In this document: positions 52,101 through 62,998 of the stretch, in pieces | Layout of the letters: each line of letters opens with the position of its first letter | Position numbering within the stretch: the first letter of the stretch is position 1 | Assembly (NCBI GenBank): GCA_008711295.1 | Contig: VUYV01000016.1 | Coordinates: 5,629,871-5,693,870, forward strand | From: Anarhynchus alexandrinus | Lineage: Eukaryota; Chordata; Aves; Charadriiformes; Charadriidae | DNA length: 64,000 nt | Reading direction: 5' to 3' | Program-made: the position numbers and the translations under genes | Notes under the pieces: model-generated | Told to the model about the DNA's origin: nothing | What the model saw: only the letters and a program-made list of their open reading frames with translations | Database searches by the model: none

Positions 52101-54101
52101 ACCATGGCAAAATCCAATAATCCAAATTCTCCTCTCAAGTGCAACAAGAAGACAAGGAGAGTCAGAAGAAACTCTAGAGAGAGAAAGCTGTTACAGATTT
52201 GATTGCTGGATTAAAATGGCACATGCTCCATGAACTCTGTAGGGTCCTGTGAAAGAAGCATTTTTCTTCTCTCTGGCCTGAACCACCCTAAGCATCCCAT
52301 TTTTTGAGAATCCTTATTTTGCCACAAACTAAACAGAGTACAAGGACTGGCAGGTCTTAAGAAATTCCTCCATTGCACAGGAAGAAAGAAAGGCTCTAAT
52401 CCTGGGGGAAGTGTACCATTAGCACACATTTTCATAACAAGATGGACCTCACTAGTTCTGCCCATTCGTGCCTTCCCATGTAGGATCTTATTGATGTTGG
52501 TGAGAACCCTTCCTGAGCCCTCAGGACCAGCCAAATCAAAGTGTCATCACTGGTCAGTCCCCTGCTGTGACCACGGCTCTTCTGGGAGCCTGTTATCAAA
52601 GTTTTATGATCAGATGTTGTAAAACATATTCTTCTGTGCTGGCACTTCACAAACACAGCGTTTGTCACCTCCTGTTACACAGTGTCTAAGCAACCCGTTT
52701 GAGTGTGTCTGCTGACACCTGCTCCCATAGAGACCAAGGGGAGTTTCTGTGATACTTTTAGTGCAGAAAATGCCAACGTTGTCTGTGTTTGGGTCACAAA
52801 CACACTTTTATGGCACATTTCTTCCTCTATATTCCTTTAAGTGAAGAAGTTTCCAGAGATGCCCCAGTCTGCTGTCATGGAGGGTCAGTTACTGAGTGTT
52901 TCTCTCTACTCAGGCATCTGGATGATGAGTACATTTTTAGAATAGTTCTGTCTTTGGGATGTTTGGGTTTGAGCTATCTAAAAGATCCGTCACAATGGAA
53001 ATGTGGAACTTTTAGGAAAGCCTGGACCTGCTTTAAATGTGCTAATGTGATTATTTTTTTAAATTGGCTTTACACAGTTAACTTTTTGTGAAAAAGCTGA
53101 AAATTAGGGCTCAATAGAAACTTGGAACTGGAGGAGATTGTCACTTGATGTCTGAATCACCTCTCATCTTTGTCAGTGTGCATCCTTTTATTAGCTTCAG
53201 TATGCTCTGGATTAGACCTTAGATGTAGACAAGTATATTCAATGCACACCCTTTAGTATTTTCACATTAGTATTAATGGTGTGGCAGGCTGCTCTTAAGA
53301 GATACAGTATTACCTGATAAAATTAAATGGCACTGATGGTCAGGTAAGTAAAAGAAAATTGCACCTCTTTTACTCCGTGCAAGGATTTAATATGAAATGC
53401 AAACCATAAGGTCTAATTGCTGAGTTCGTCTCTCAGCATAGGTCTTATTCAGGGCACTGGACATCTTAGCTGCATAAAGACAGCTTACTCAGATGTTAAA
53501 TGTTGCAGGAAAATAAGGTCAGAGGGTTAAGAAGCAGCAAACATATCTCATCCTGACTATGTTTTACTCACTGAAAGCCAACAACTATCATACCACCAAT
53601 TGTGGGTTCTCCAAGTCCAATAGTTAGAAAAGGGCTCCACATCAGACTGCAGCATATTTACTCAAACACAAGATGACTGAGGACCTAAGCAGTCTCCTTG
53701 TGTTTGAATGAGGTATGTTTTTTTTATAGTACATATAAATCTTTTGGGGTAAGACATCCTTGGGTACCAAGAGCATAGAAAGAGCACAAGAAAAAGCTAT
53801 TGCACATCCAGTGCTTAGCAAACCTGACACCCACCCCAAAAAAACCTGTAACATCATTAAAGGCAGTTTCCTTACTCTAAATAGGAAAATCTAAGATGAC
53901 CTTTAGACCCTAAGTTTCTAAAGGTTACAAAAGCAAAAGCTGGCTGGGATTCAAGTAAATGCAGCATGAGCTTGAAGGGAGGGAGAGCAGCAGCGGGTAC
54001 CTGGTAGATAGCTGACCCAAGGGCAGTAGGGTGCAGCAGACAGCGGGGAGAGGAGGCAGAAGGCTTTTTCTCTCCACCTGGCAACTCACACAGGGATATT
54101 T

Positions 54102-54137
54102 AAAAAAAAAAAAAAAAGAAAAAAAAAGGAAAAAGGG
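54102..54137. repeat. A-rich simple repeat
   Basis: Runs of A are broken by single or double G (AAAAAGAAAAAAAAGGAAAAA). It could be a degraded poly-A tail, but no retroposed body was recognised beside it. Confidence 0.75.
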
Positions 54138-54759
54138 AGAACAAACCAAGCTGCACACATCTGATGTTTTTCCCTGTTTCTACAGTGTAGACATTAAAGA
54201 CAAGAATCGGAGTGCAGAGACAGGCAGATGAGAGCGCAACAAGAGGCATCTTGCATCCCTCTTGAACCGAGCAGGATCCTCTTTATGCAAAGCAGAGAAG
54301 CATGAGCTGTACCAGTCAGACAGCCCTTGAGTGCAGCAGAGAGTCAGGCTTGTAGCTGAGCCAACGTGGGCAGGCCAATATGCGCTGGCTGCCTGGGAGC
54401 ACCTTGCGAACACTGATCGGGCAGTTGATGGCCAGAGAGAATTCACTGCTCCCAGAAAAAGAGATGAGCGATGCCAGTGAGCAGAGCAGTTGGGAGGAAG
54501 GATAATATGAAGTCCTTAATTTGCCTCAAGGATGGGGAGAATGGCCTGAAAAGCAAGAGGGGCAGTCAGGACTCGTTTTCTGTTCCTCACGTTCCTGTGC
54601 AACTGTGGGCATCTGCCCTGCCCTCTGCAAAGTGGACACCACCAACTTTATCTGCTTCACAGGGGTATAGATGTCTTTATGTTCACTGAAGCAGCTAAAC
54701 TACTGCTGCATATGTCCAGGTAACTCCCCTGGCAAGCTGTCAGGCCACAGAGGACTTGA

Positions 54760-55020
54760 CTTCATCTGTTATTGAAATGCAACAGTCAGGCGATCGTTCA
54801 GGCCATTAATTATTCACAGACGTTATCACTGCTCCAGGCAGAATGGAGCTGGTTTCCCCTTCGTAATTAAAAAGGAGCTAATCTGATCTGTGATATAGCT
54901 TAGTATCACAGCACCCAGAAACCTGAGACACCTGATCACATCACGGAGTGATGATAATGCATGCAAAAACTGTATTTGTGAAAGGTGTCCTGCTGCTGAT
55001 TTAGGCGGGTGGGAGCTCCG
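54760..55020. other. Possible conserved non-coding element 0.8-1 kb before exon 4
   Basis: The sequence is balanced and unique, with clustered homeodomain cores (CCATTAATTATTC near 54806 and CGTAATTAAAAAGG near 54862) and GATAATGCATGCAAAA near 54953. It resembles vertebrate developmental enhancers in texture. This is a guess from appearance, to be tested by alignment. Confidence 0.25.
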
Positions 55021-55718
55021 AGTTGCTCAGCTCTTGCTCAAGCCCTGTGTCCAGCAAAGGTGATGATAAGACTCCCATTAACCTCTCTGGCAGCAGGAGT
55101 AGGATCAGCACATAGGTGTTTTGAAAATCCTGCCTTCAAGCTTGATCCAAAGTCCACCGACGCTAAAGGTTACTTTTGGCTGAACTAAAACTTGGCTCAA
55201 ACCCATATCTATTAGATCTCCAAGCCAAAAAATATGGCTTAATCCTATTAAATATTAGCCTGCTTTAAAATGGATTTCCTAAGTAGGTAAGCTTTCTGAC
55301 TTCTGTGTTGCAAGGGCTGTGTACAAACCACTATGCCTCCTTCCCAAACATGTTTGTGTCATACCTATTTTCCTTGGGAATTTCTCCTGTGGGATGAACA
55401 TACACCTGCAATGTCAACACCCCCTTCTTCCCTCCTCCCGCTTCAGAGATGAACTCTCTCTTTAGAAAACACTCTTATGTAAAATAATTATTTTAATCTC
55501 AAGGTCCAGGTCTTTGTGTTTTCTGCAGTAGTTCAGTATCCCAGTGAATCCTGAAGGATTGATGGTACAGTCGAGAGTACCCGGTTCCTTATACAGCGTC
55601 CAGGCACATAAGGTCTTTGGACTGTGCCACCAGCCCCTTATGACCTTGTCATTCCTTCCACTGTTTTTCTTTTGTCTTCCTATGCCCCGTATCTAGGGCT
55701 GAGTGTTCCCTCACTGAT

Positions 55719-55757
55719 CTCTCTCTCTCTCTCTTTCTTCTCCCCCTCTCTCTCCTT
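55719..55757 (+). repeat. CT microsatellite in the 3' splice region of intron 3
   Basis: (CT)n and related pyrimidine units run for about 39 bases and end about 26 bases before the exon 4 AG. The stretch between them, ACCTTGCTACCACTATTGGG, is not pyrimidine-rich. The microsatellite therefore probably supplies much of the polypyrimidine signal. Possible branch-point adenines lie in CTACCAC. Length variation here could influence exon 4 inclusion (inference). Confidence 0.75.
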
Positions 55758-55783
55758 ACCTTGCTACCACTATTGGGATGTAG

Positions 55784-55832
55784 AGTAAAGATGCTGGTAT
55801 CAGGACTTTGGTTATGTTGGATGAGCAAGGAG
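55784..55832 (+). CDS. SNAP25: SNAP25 coding exon 4 (residues 39-54 plus one base)
   Basis: The exon is 49 bases long, reads SKDAGIRTLVMLDEQG and ends with the G that begins codon 55 (phase 1). It carries Gln53, the ionic zero-layer glutamine of the first SNARE helix. That residue pairs with the other SNARE glutamines and the synaptobrevin arginine in the four-helix bundle (established). Acceptor GATGTAG precedes it and the consensus donor GTAAGT follows at 55833. The nucleotide sequence looks nearly identical to the human exon as I remember it, with one synonymous change (GAG for GAA). In other vertebrates the mutually exclusive exons 5a and 5b follow, but neither is within this window. Confidence 0.97.
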
Positions 55833-57334
55833 GTAAGTTCAGATTGCTTCAGTAAGGACATATAACCATTCTCAAAGTACTGTACTGTGTGCAATCCTGA
55901 AAATGAGGGCCGTAAAATATGTGTGGTTGTGCATGAGAACCCCAAAACCTCTTTGCCTTTAGCTTCATTGTCTGACAAAGGAACATACAATAACTGCGTA
56001 AGAGTCTGTACTTCTTTTGATCTGTTTCCCATTAATATCAAAGACAGCTGCAAGCTGAACTCATCCAAATCATCATTTTTTTCAGCAAGCTTTGGGTCAA
56101 GATCCAGCTACATGATGAGAAGATTTGCCTTCATAAGTGTAAAATCCAACATTATTTACACAGGTGCTATGTAATTTTGTCACTTGTTTTAGCCACAAGT
56201 GAAAGGCATGCAATAAATGCATCGCAAAAGAAGGTAAAACAAGTTTAGTTTGTGTAAAATTCAGTTTCTTTTTGTATAGAAATGTCAGCGAGGGTAACAG
56301 GAATTTAACATTAAAAGCTACAATGCTATCAGCTCATTACAATAGACCATATAGGAACTTTCAAGCTTAGACGAGTCCCTGTCTATGGATGACAGTGACA
56401 AAGACAGCGCTAGATATATTCAGTACATTCCAGGAAATTACATTTTTGCCCTTCATAATATTACAAAGAAGTAGGTAGCTTCCCCAGCCCCCTCAACAAA
56501 ACTAATAAGTCTTCATTTGCTGCAGACCCACAGCACCAGCAAAATGGTGTCTCCAAAGAGAATTCAGCAGAGCATAGATTTCTGCTACTGTATATCAAAC
56601 CAGCCCCCCAAAAGCCTGAGTTATTATTTACTATGTGGCATGATATAAAACTGTATTAGGAAATATTTTCTACAGAGGTAATGCTGTATTACTCATCAAG
56701 CCCAGACAATGATTATAAGCAACGGTACAGCATTGTTGGGAAATGGACTGCAGAAGCTGACAGGCCTTTTTCATCTGTAATGTCCCTGCTTCTCTGGCAC
56801 TAAAATGAATGAAAAGCAATAACAGGACCCAAACAGGAAGTATTTTCTCCTATTTGCTTTTTTATGTATGTCTCGTTGCTTCCCCCCCCAACCTTCCCCT
56901 TTAGGGAAAAGAATTTAACCTAACCAAATTTTGTCGCATCTATTTGTCTTGACAAGAAAAATATTACAGAGAATATTTTGTTGTCTTCAAAAAAAAATTT
57001 TCTGAATAACATCAGTAGAAGAACAGCACTGCATACAGAAAACCAGAAATTATTTACGTTGAAACAGATATGGCACCTGTCTAAATAATGTGTTTTATTT
57101 CAGAAGTGAATTATACAGGTAAAATAAATCACAAATCTTGTCAAAGTAAGTCCATAAATACCCAGATCTCTCTTGCAATGTAATTCACAGGCAGATCAGC
57201 AGAAAATTCAGTGGTTCCTATAACTTCCCTTGTATTTAGCCTTGGGAAAGTATGTTTCTGTTCTCTAACTGTTATGTTTCCACAGATTGCTGGGGGGGTA
57301 TTTTGTTTTTAACCCTGAATTTTGGTTGTGGGGG

Positions 57335-57391
57335 TTTTTTTTGTTTGTTTTGGTTTGGGGTTTTTTTTGGGTTTTTGTTTTTTTTTTTTTN
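57335..57391. repeat. T/G-only low-complexity tract ending in a single N
   Basis: About 57 bases consist of T and G only (TTTTGTTTGTTTTGGTTTGG and similar), finishing in a T run and one N at 57391. Base calls here are likely unreliable. The open frame through it (57252-57455) is an artefact rich in Phe and Gly. Confidence 0.85.
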
Positions 57392-57779
57392 AAAGTTGTC
57401 CGACCAACTCTCTGGTCATGCTAGGAGGGGCAGTTTGTGTGAGCCAAGGAGCTGAGACTGGATCCACTGACCTCTTTGGAGTCCAGGGAACTGAGTATTA
57501 AACTCTTATTGACAGTGAAACCTGAAATGTGTATTGTATGGCCAGAGATGCAGTTAGTCGATGCTTAGAGGAAAGAATCACACAATGTAAAAGCCTCTTT
57601 AAATTGGTAATGGTCATGCCTTAAGTGGTTCAGTAAATTTAGCTTGTGACTATACAGTACGGGTTTCTCAAGGAAAACAGCCTAACAATGCTACAAATCC
57701 TGGGAATCTTGTAAACACTGTACTATGCTAAATGTTTAATTAAGTTTTGTCCATTTTAGCCATATACAGCTGTAATAAT

Positions 57780-58060
57780 TCCTGATTTTTTTTTTATTTT
57801 CTTTTTTTTTTACTTTTAGTGATAAAGGACTTATTATATTATTGGGCAAAAGACATTAATGATTACTTTGAACCCGCTGTAATTAGTGCAATGTGCGCAA
57901 CCCACGGATGTCTCAGCAGATTATCAGATTAAGGAAATAATTTGCTAACACTGCCATGTGATCTCTTTTCAGCTGACTGCACAAGTCACTTAAGATTATT
58001 AGGTGTTAAATAGACAAAAAACATGACATTGATCTTTCCAGTGGGCGGCAAGCAGAATAT
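57780..58060. other. Possible conserved non-coding element in intron 4
   Basis: After a T-rich stretch, about 230 bp of balanced unique DNA contain ACATTAATGATTAC (near 57853) and GCTGTAATTAGTGCAATGTG (near 57877). They also contain CAGATTATCAGATTAAGG (near 57918). Closely packed homeodomain-type cores plus E-box-like CAGCTG (near 57972) give it the texture of a vertebrate enhancer. No alignment was possible, so this remains a visual impression. Confidence 0.28.
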
Positions 58061-58261
58061 CTAATCTCTGCATTTGCTTGAAGCTCTATTTCTAGGTTTC
58101 CTTTCAAAATTGCTTGCTTTGAAGTTAAACAGACCTCACAAGGAAAACTTATTTGAGCCGATCTCAATCTAAATAACTCAAAGCAGAACTAATTTTCTGA
58201 CATCGATATGCAGAAGTCGTTGGGATCATAAAAGGAAATAAGTCAATGTAGTTTTACAATA

Positions 58262-58281
58262 TTATATTAATATTAATATAA
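58262..58281. repeat. 20-bp perfect AT palindrome
   Basis: TTATATTAATATTAATATAA reads the same on both strands. It is AT-only, so chance or slippage is a likely origin. Confidence 0.8.
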
Positions 58282-59700
58282 AAGCAGTCTGGCTAGCTCC
58301 TGTTGCCTAAACGTTTAGGACAGCTGGCTGCACAGCAGACCACAGAGGTTGTTATGACCCTACAGAGATGTGGAGCTTCACAAGAGCTTTCATTACTCCT
58401 GTTTCACAGAGAATGGGACTGCCATAAAAACTAGAGACCTCCTCCAGTGCTCTTTGAAGTCACTGGGAATCTGAGTGGGCTTTTGGAGTAGTTCCTCTGC
58501 AATACCAAGAGTTATCATTTTTTGAGCCAGGTATTGTCACCCAATCCAGTTCAACTCAGTTCTTCCTCTTGGGAGCCCACAGGAAGAAGCTAAGAAGTCA
58601 GATTCTCCCTGTTGAGATTTTTCCATCAGAGAGAAACTCTTGCCCAGACCCTATGTGCATCCATAATGTTTACATTTTTTTAAACCTAGCCTTGAGTCAA
58701 GCTCCCTTAATTATTTAAATATAAATATGTACATAACACTTTAAACTAAAATGTTTACATTTTACACTAAAAATGTAATTCTGCAAATGATTATTAAGCA
58801 GTGGCAATTTCTCTGCTTCATTAAATAGGTCTTTGAAACATGGTAACTTAGAAAAATGTTCATATTCGGATGCATGTTGGTTAAAAGCAGACCGTAGAAA
58901 TGAAACTGATAGTACAAAGTGGGGATATGAAGATAAACCTGGATTGCTGACATAGGAAGGGTCCCCAGAGTGGTAGCTCTCCTCCTCCAAAGGAAACTCC
59001 CATCACCTGGGAGTATCAGCAGGCAGAGAGATTTGGACCTTAAAGGATGGGGTTTTTTTTGTATGATGATGTCCTCATGCAATTTATCACAAAAGAATTT
59101 TGTTCTTGTATTCAAAATGGGATAGAGAGGAGAAACTTTTCCAATAACAACAGTAGCAGCACAGCCATTTTTCATCCAAGACAAGATAGAGGAATAGCCA
59201 CAACTTTGATAAACCACAAAGAAAACATCAATGCAATATAAATTTTCTCCCTGCAATGCACCAACAGCAAATGCACAACCAGCAATGCAAGAGAACACAG
59301 AAAGTAACTTGATCTACCCAGCAGATCTGTACTCTGGATAAAGTTGAAGTATAGAGATAAAACTTTGGATTAACTGGGTGACCCTACAAGCAAAAGGGTT
59401 GACACCAAGTGACGGTGCCTATGCTAGCTGACCTCTACAGTTTTTGCATGAGTTGCGAGTTTTTCAGTTTTGTATGAGTTATGGCTGACCTGTTTCTATG
59501 GCACTGGAGAAACAACTGCAGTAAATACACAGATAATTACCATTCCTTTCCATCAGAGAGCAAAATTATGGCCCCTTCCCCAGCTTATCTCCTATTCAAC
59601 AGCTACCGTGAAAATTGATAGGCAGTGAGATGCCAAAAGCAGGGCTGCTAAAGGCACTCCAACAACACCTATGACCTAAGCTGATCAGGTTCAGAAATGG

Positions 59701-59729
59701 TTTAAAAATTAGCAAAAAAAAAAAAAAGG
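59701..59729. repeat. Poly-A run
   Basis: A run of about 14 A lies 110 bp upstream of the CR1. No retroposed body is recognised next to it. Confidence 0.6.
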
Positions 59730-59840
59730 TAACTATGAACTATTCCAGATTCTACAGGGAAAATGGTATTAATCATGTCGAGAGTGTAGTGCAGAACAAA
59801 AGACAAATGAACCCCATTCACTTGAGTGGGGGTCACTATA

Positions 59841-60053
59841 AGGGTGGGGTGGTTTTTCCACTATGAGGGTGGTGAAGCACTGGAACAGGTTGCCCACAGA
59901 AGTTGTGGAAGCCCCATCCCTGGAAGTGTTCAAGGATGGGGCTTTGAGCAACCTGGTCTAGTGGGTGGTGTCCCTGCCCATGGCAGGGGGTTGGAACTAG
60001 ATGATATTTAAGGTCACTTCCAACCTAAACCATTCTATGGTTCTATGATTCTA
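59841..60053 (+). mobile_element. CR1 LINE fragment, 3' end
   Basis: This is a short, 5'-truncated CR1 on the plus strand. GTGAAGCACTGGAACAGGTT is the conserved 3' ORF2 region. It is followed by the classic 3' UTR (CACTTCCAACCTAAACCATT) and the tail ATTCTATGGTTCTATGATTC. Its start is uncertain because the first 30 bases are less typical. Confidence 0.93.
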
Positions 60054-61053
60054 AAAGCAGGTTGTGCCTTGTCTATTGTTATTTTTAGCACAGCTACAGG
60101 TGGGCTCACAAGTACTCCCTGCCAGCTTTCTTCCATTCGTACCTGTGCTCAGCAATGCTTCTCAAAGCAGAGCTAGGTCAAGACTCAGAATTTCTGAAAA
60201 GGCTGTCCTAGAAATCTACTTTGCTCCAATACGATTTTCCTTTATGGAAAATGGGATCACTAAGTATCATTGGAAATAGTTAATCTGCTGATGTTCTTTC
60301 AAATTCAGCCCTCTTGTATGCAATTATGATTACAATGTATTCTTAGATGTCCTTTTTTTTCCCATCTCATTAGAATTGTCCTTGGTGGAAATTGTTTCAT
60401 TGCACAATACTCCAGGCAAAGGAGTAAGTTCCCTTCCCCACAGGCATTTAACTGACATTCAAGCACAGGCCCAGATCCTGGGCACTAGTCAAGGAACACT
60501 TGTTATAAATTATAGATGGGGATGCAAAGGTGGAGCAACACCGCACTTGCCCTGTCCTGGTCCTGCATCCAACACCATATTAGGATGCTTTTGCAGCTGT
60601 GTTTGCTCAAGAGACCACAGGAGCAGCTGAGGGACACCCTTGCTACTGCTTTCCTCCCCCGGCCGCTTCCCCAGATCTAAGGATGGGGATTTGCCAGGCT
60701 GCTACGGAAGATTCCGGCAAAGACCCACTGGCAAAGGGCCACAATGCTACAGTAAAACTAACAGGACTTGCTTATGGTCCCTTGGTTGGCTATGATTTTA
60801 ATACAGAAGTAATTCATAAGTATAACTATAGAGGTAAAAAAATATCCTTGTTTGTATCCTAAGATATGCCATTAGTTTGCTGTAAGATCTGGAGGAAGAT
60901 ATATGGCCACTGTGTTTGAACCAAAGTGACATTCTCAAACATAAAAGGGTATCAATATGCAAAAAGGGCTAATAATTAGCAGAGCTTCCCAGAAAAAAAA
61001 TGAAGGAAATCTCAATGAAATGTACCTCTGATGTGTATTTTGCTTCCAGACAA

Positions 61054-61103
61054 CACCAATTCTCTTATATATCATATATGATATATAAACATATATATAT
61101 ATT
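61054..61103. repeat. AT/ATAC-type microsatellite
   Basis: TATATATCATATATGATATA and ACATATATATATAT form a short AT dinucleotide tract with a palindromic centre. Confidence 0.75.
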
Positions 61104-61367
61104 GCTGTAGTATATTCAAAGAATACTGCAAGAAACTACAAAAAGATGGTTAAACTCTGACCTTGAAGTGCTTCTCTAAATACGAGATAAAGGACATGAT
61201 CTTTTGTAGGTGTGAATTTGTGTAGGTTCATGGCAGTATATGCCAGCAGACTGTCTTCCCTAAAACCTTTAATACAATACACAAAGTTGGAATAGGGAAG
61301 GTCTATGAAAACAGACATTAAATTAACCTTTTGATAGCCATCTGATTTCTTACCAGCAGTGATTCAC

Positions 61368-61436
61368 TCTGGGACAGATTTTAATATCAGTTATACCAAA
61401 ACAAATCCAGAGTGACCCCATTAAGTTAATGCCTCT
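61368..61436 (+). repeat. Ancient palindromic MITE-like repeat, copy A
   Basis: The segment GGGACAGATTTTAATATCAG, then TTATACCAAAACAAATCCAG and AGTGACCCCATTAAGTTAAT, follows the amniote repeat 'ggccagattctgatctcagttacaccagtgtaaatccggagtaactccattgaagtcaatgg'. That family is common in turtles and crocodilians and old in birds. Its name is not recalled with certainty. Confidence 0.55.
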
Positions 61437-61491
61437 ATAATATTTATGCTTCAATAACTGTGGTTAGACTCATGAATCTATTTCTTGCCTG

Positions 61492-61584
61492 TGGGACCAG
61501 ATCTTTGACAGGTATAAATTGGTGTTGCTCCATGAAGCCAGCATAACTACACCAGTTTAAACCAGTTAACAATCCAGCCCATGA
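61492..61584 (+). repeat. Ancient palindromic MITE-like repeat, copy B
   Basis: The segment GGACCAGATCTTTGACAGGT, then ATAAATTGGTGTTGCTCCAT and GAAGCCAGCATAACTACACC, ends with AATCCAGCCC. It follows the pattern 'gatctggcc-cagctggtataaatcagcgtagctccattgaagtcaatggagctac...ccag...tctggccc'. Its two ends are roughly inverted, as expected for a palindromic non-autonomous DNA element. It lies 56 bp after copy A. Confidence 0.55.
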
Positions 61585-62848
61585 CATTAACAACTAGCAA
61601 ATGGTTCAAGGAGAAGCAGCCAGCTGTCTAGACTTCTGGGCTACAAATATGACAAAGGCTTTTTTTACACTGATGAGGTTTCCTTTAATGGAAGATAAAT
61701 TAGTTGTGGGTCCCTTTTCTATTCAGAAATAATATAGGCATCATACACAAATCCTGAAGCAGGATAAATTAAGTAAGGTTTCTGGAGAGAGCTATAATTT
61801 AAATGAAAGTCTTTGAGTCATGTCAAATATACTCATCAATTAGCACCCATCTATTCAGGCAGAAAAGGAAACAGGGAAAGAAAGTTCAAAAGGCCCTACT
61901 ACACGTCTGGCTTCAAAAAATGTGCATCTGAGCAAGGAAACATGCTTAGACTGAAAGCCATCCATGGTATCAGATCTAGGACTGATCCCTGCAGTCTTAC
62001 CTGGCACTTTCTACTGGCCCACCAAGGTTAGCGAAATACAGGCAGTGAAATCAGTGGAAGAAAGGTCAGTACCTCTTGTCCCTTCCACTGTCAAAACACA
62101 CACGCAGAAATAGCCTTCTTTTAACTGAGAGCCCTGAAAACCAGCCAGACTCTGCAAACACAGCTTTCACAAGCAGGGAGTGGGAATCTGCGACAGGAAT
62201 TTAGCAATTCCTGTCACACTGCATGAACCAGCGCAAAAGCCAGCTCACACTCCCACAGCTGCTTCCCACGGCAACATTCAGTATTGCCCAAATATGCAGG
62301 AGCAGGCAGGACTCTGAGTTAGTGGGCAGAAGCACTCACCTTCTACCACATACTCATGTTTCTGAGGAGACTGACAATCTATGGCTACAAACATCAACTA
62401 AAGCTGCTGCTAAAGCCTCCCAACCAAAATGTAAAATTACAATGTGCATTAAAACAATCTAACCTTGTATTTCTGGTTCTTGCCTCAGCACTTTACCTGG
62501 CAGAACTTGTGTGGTGTATCTCTCAGGTTTCCTTATTAGTTTCCCAATCCATTGCTTGCAACATATGTGCCCCTTTTAGAGGACACTGCCAGATAACTCC
62601 AATCCTCTAAGTGCATCCTGGGATTTGGGATCAATAACTCCTGTGGTATCAGGAGACAGGCACATCCAGCTGAGGAGAATGAGAACTGACAGCTGAAAAG
62701 CAGATGCAGCTGGCAATACTAACATGGCACCTCTCCTTCTCAAAGCCTAGCCTCATGCAAGAATTAAACAAAGAGCACAAGTTCAATATTTGAATTATTT
62801 CAGTTTGAATAATTTAGGGGAGGACTTTTAAGGCCCTCTAGGGGTGAG

Positions 62849-62935
62849 ATGCCCAATTCCCATTAAATTTAATTTTAAAAAATTAATTTTAATGGGAATT
62901 GGGTATCCAAATCCCCCAGAAAGCTTTGAAAATCT
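62849..62935. repeat. Palindromic MITE-like hairpin repeat
   Basis: Left arm ATGCCCAATTCCCATTAAA (from 62849) and right arm TTTAATGGGAATTGGGTAT (to 62906) are inverted copies of 19 bases with one mismatch, around an AT-rich loop. The right side continues ATCCAAATCCCCCAGAAAGC and TTTGAAAATCTGAACCCC. This is the usual border of the amniote 'ggcacctaactcccattgaaatcaatgggagttaggcacctaaatccc...ctttgaaaatctggccc' family. It is probably the same broad class as the two repeats 1.3 kb upstream. Confidence 0.65.
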
Positions 62936-62990
62936 GAACCCCAATTGTTATTAGAAACCCAAGTAAGAAATTAGGCCTATTGTTTTGCAC

Positions 62991-62998
62991 TGACGTCA
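62991..62998. promoter_or_regulatory. Perfect palindromic CRE word in intron 4
   Basis: TGACGTCA is an exact CREB/ATF site. An 8-mer with a CpG is rare in AT-rich intron DNA, but nothing else shows that it is used. Confidence 0.2.

Larger units (their letters stand above)
47614..55783 (+). other. SNAP25: SNAP25 intron 3 (8170 bp)
   Basis: This phase-0 intron runs from the donor at 47614 to the AG at 55782-55783. Apart from the MIR-like trace, an A-rich run, a possible conserved element and the CT repeat near its 3' end, I see only unique AT-leaning DNA. No extra exon with coherent borders was found. Confidence 0.9.

Noticed and set aside
57252..57455. 67-codon Phe/Gly-rich frame
   Set aside because: It is a translation of a T/G low-complexity tract that contains an N.
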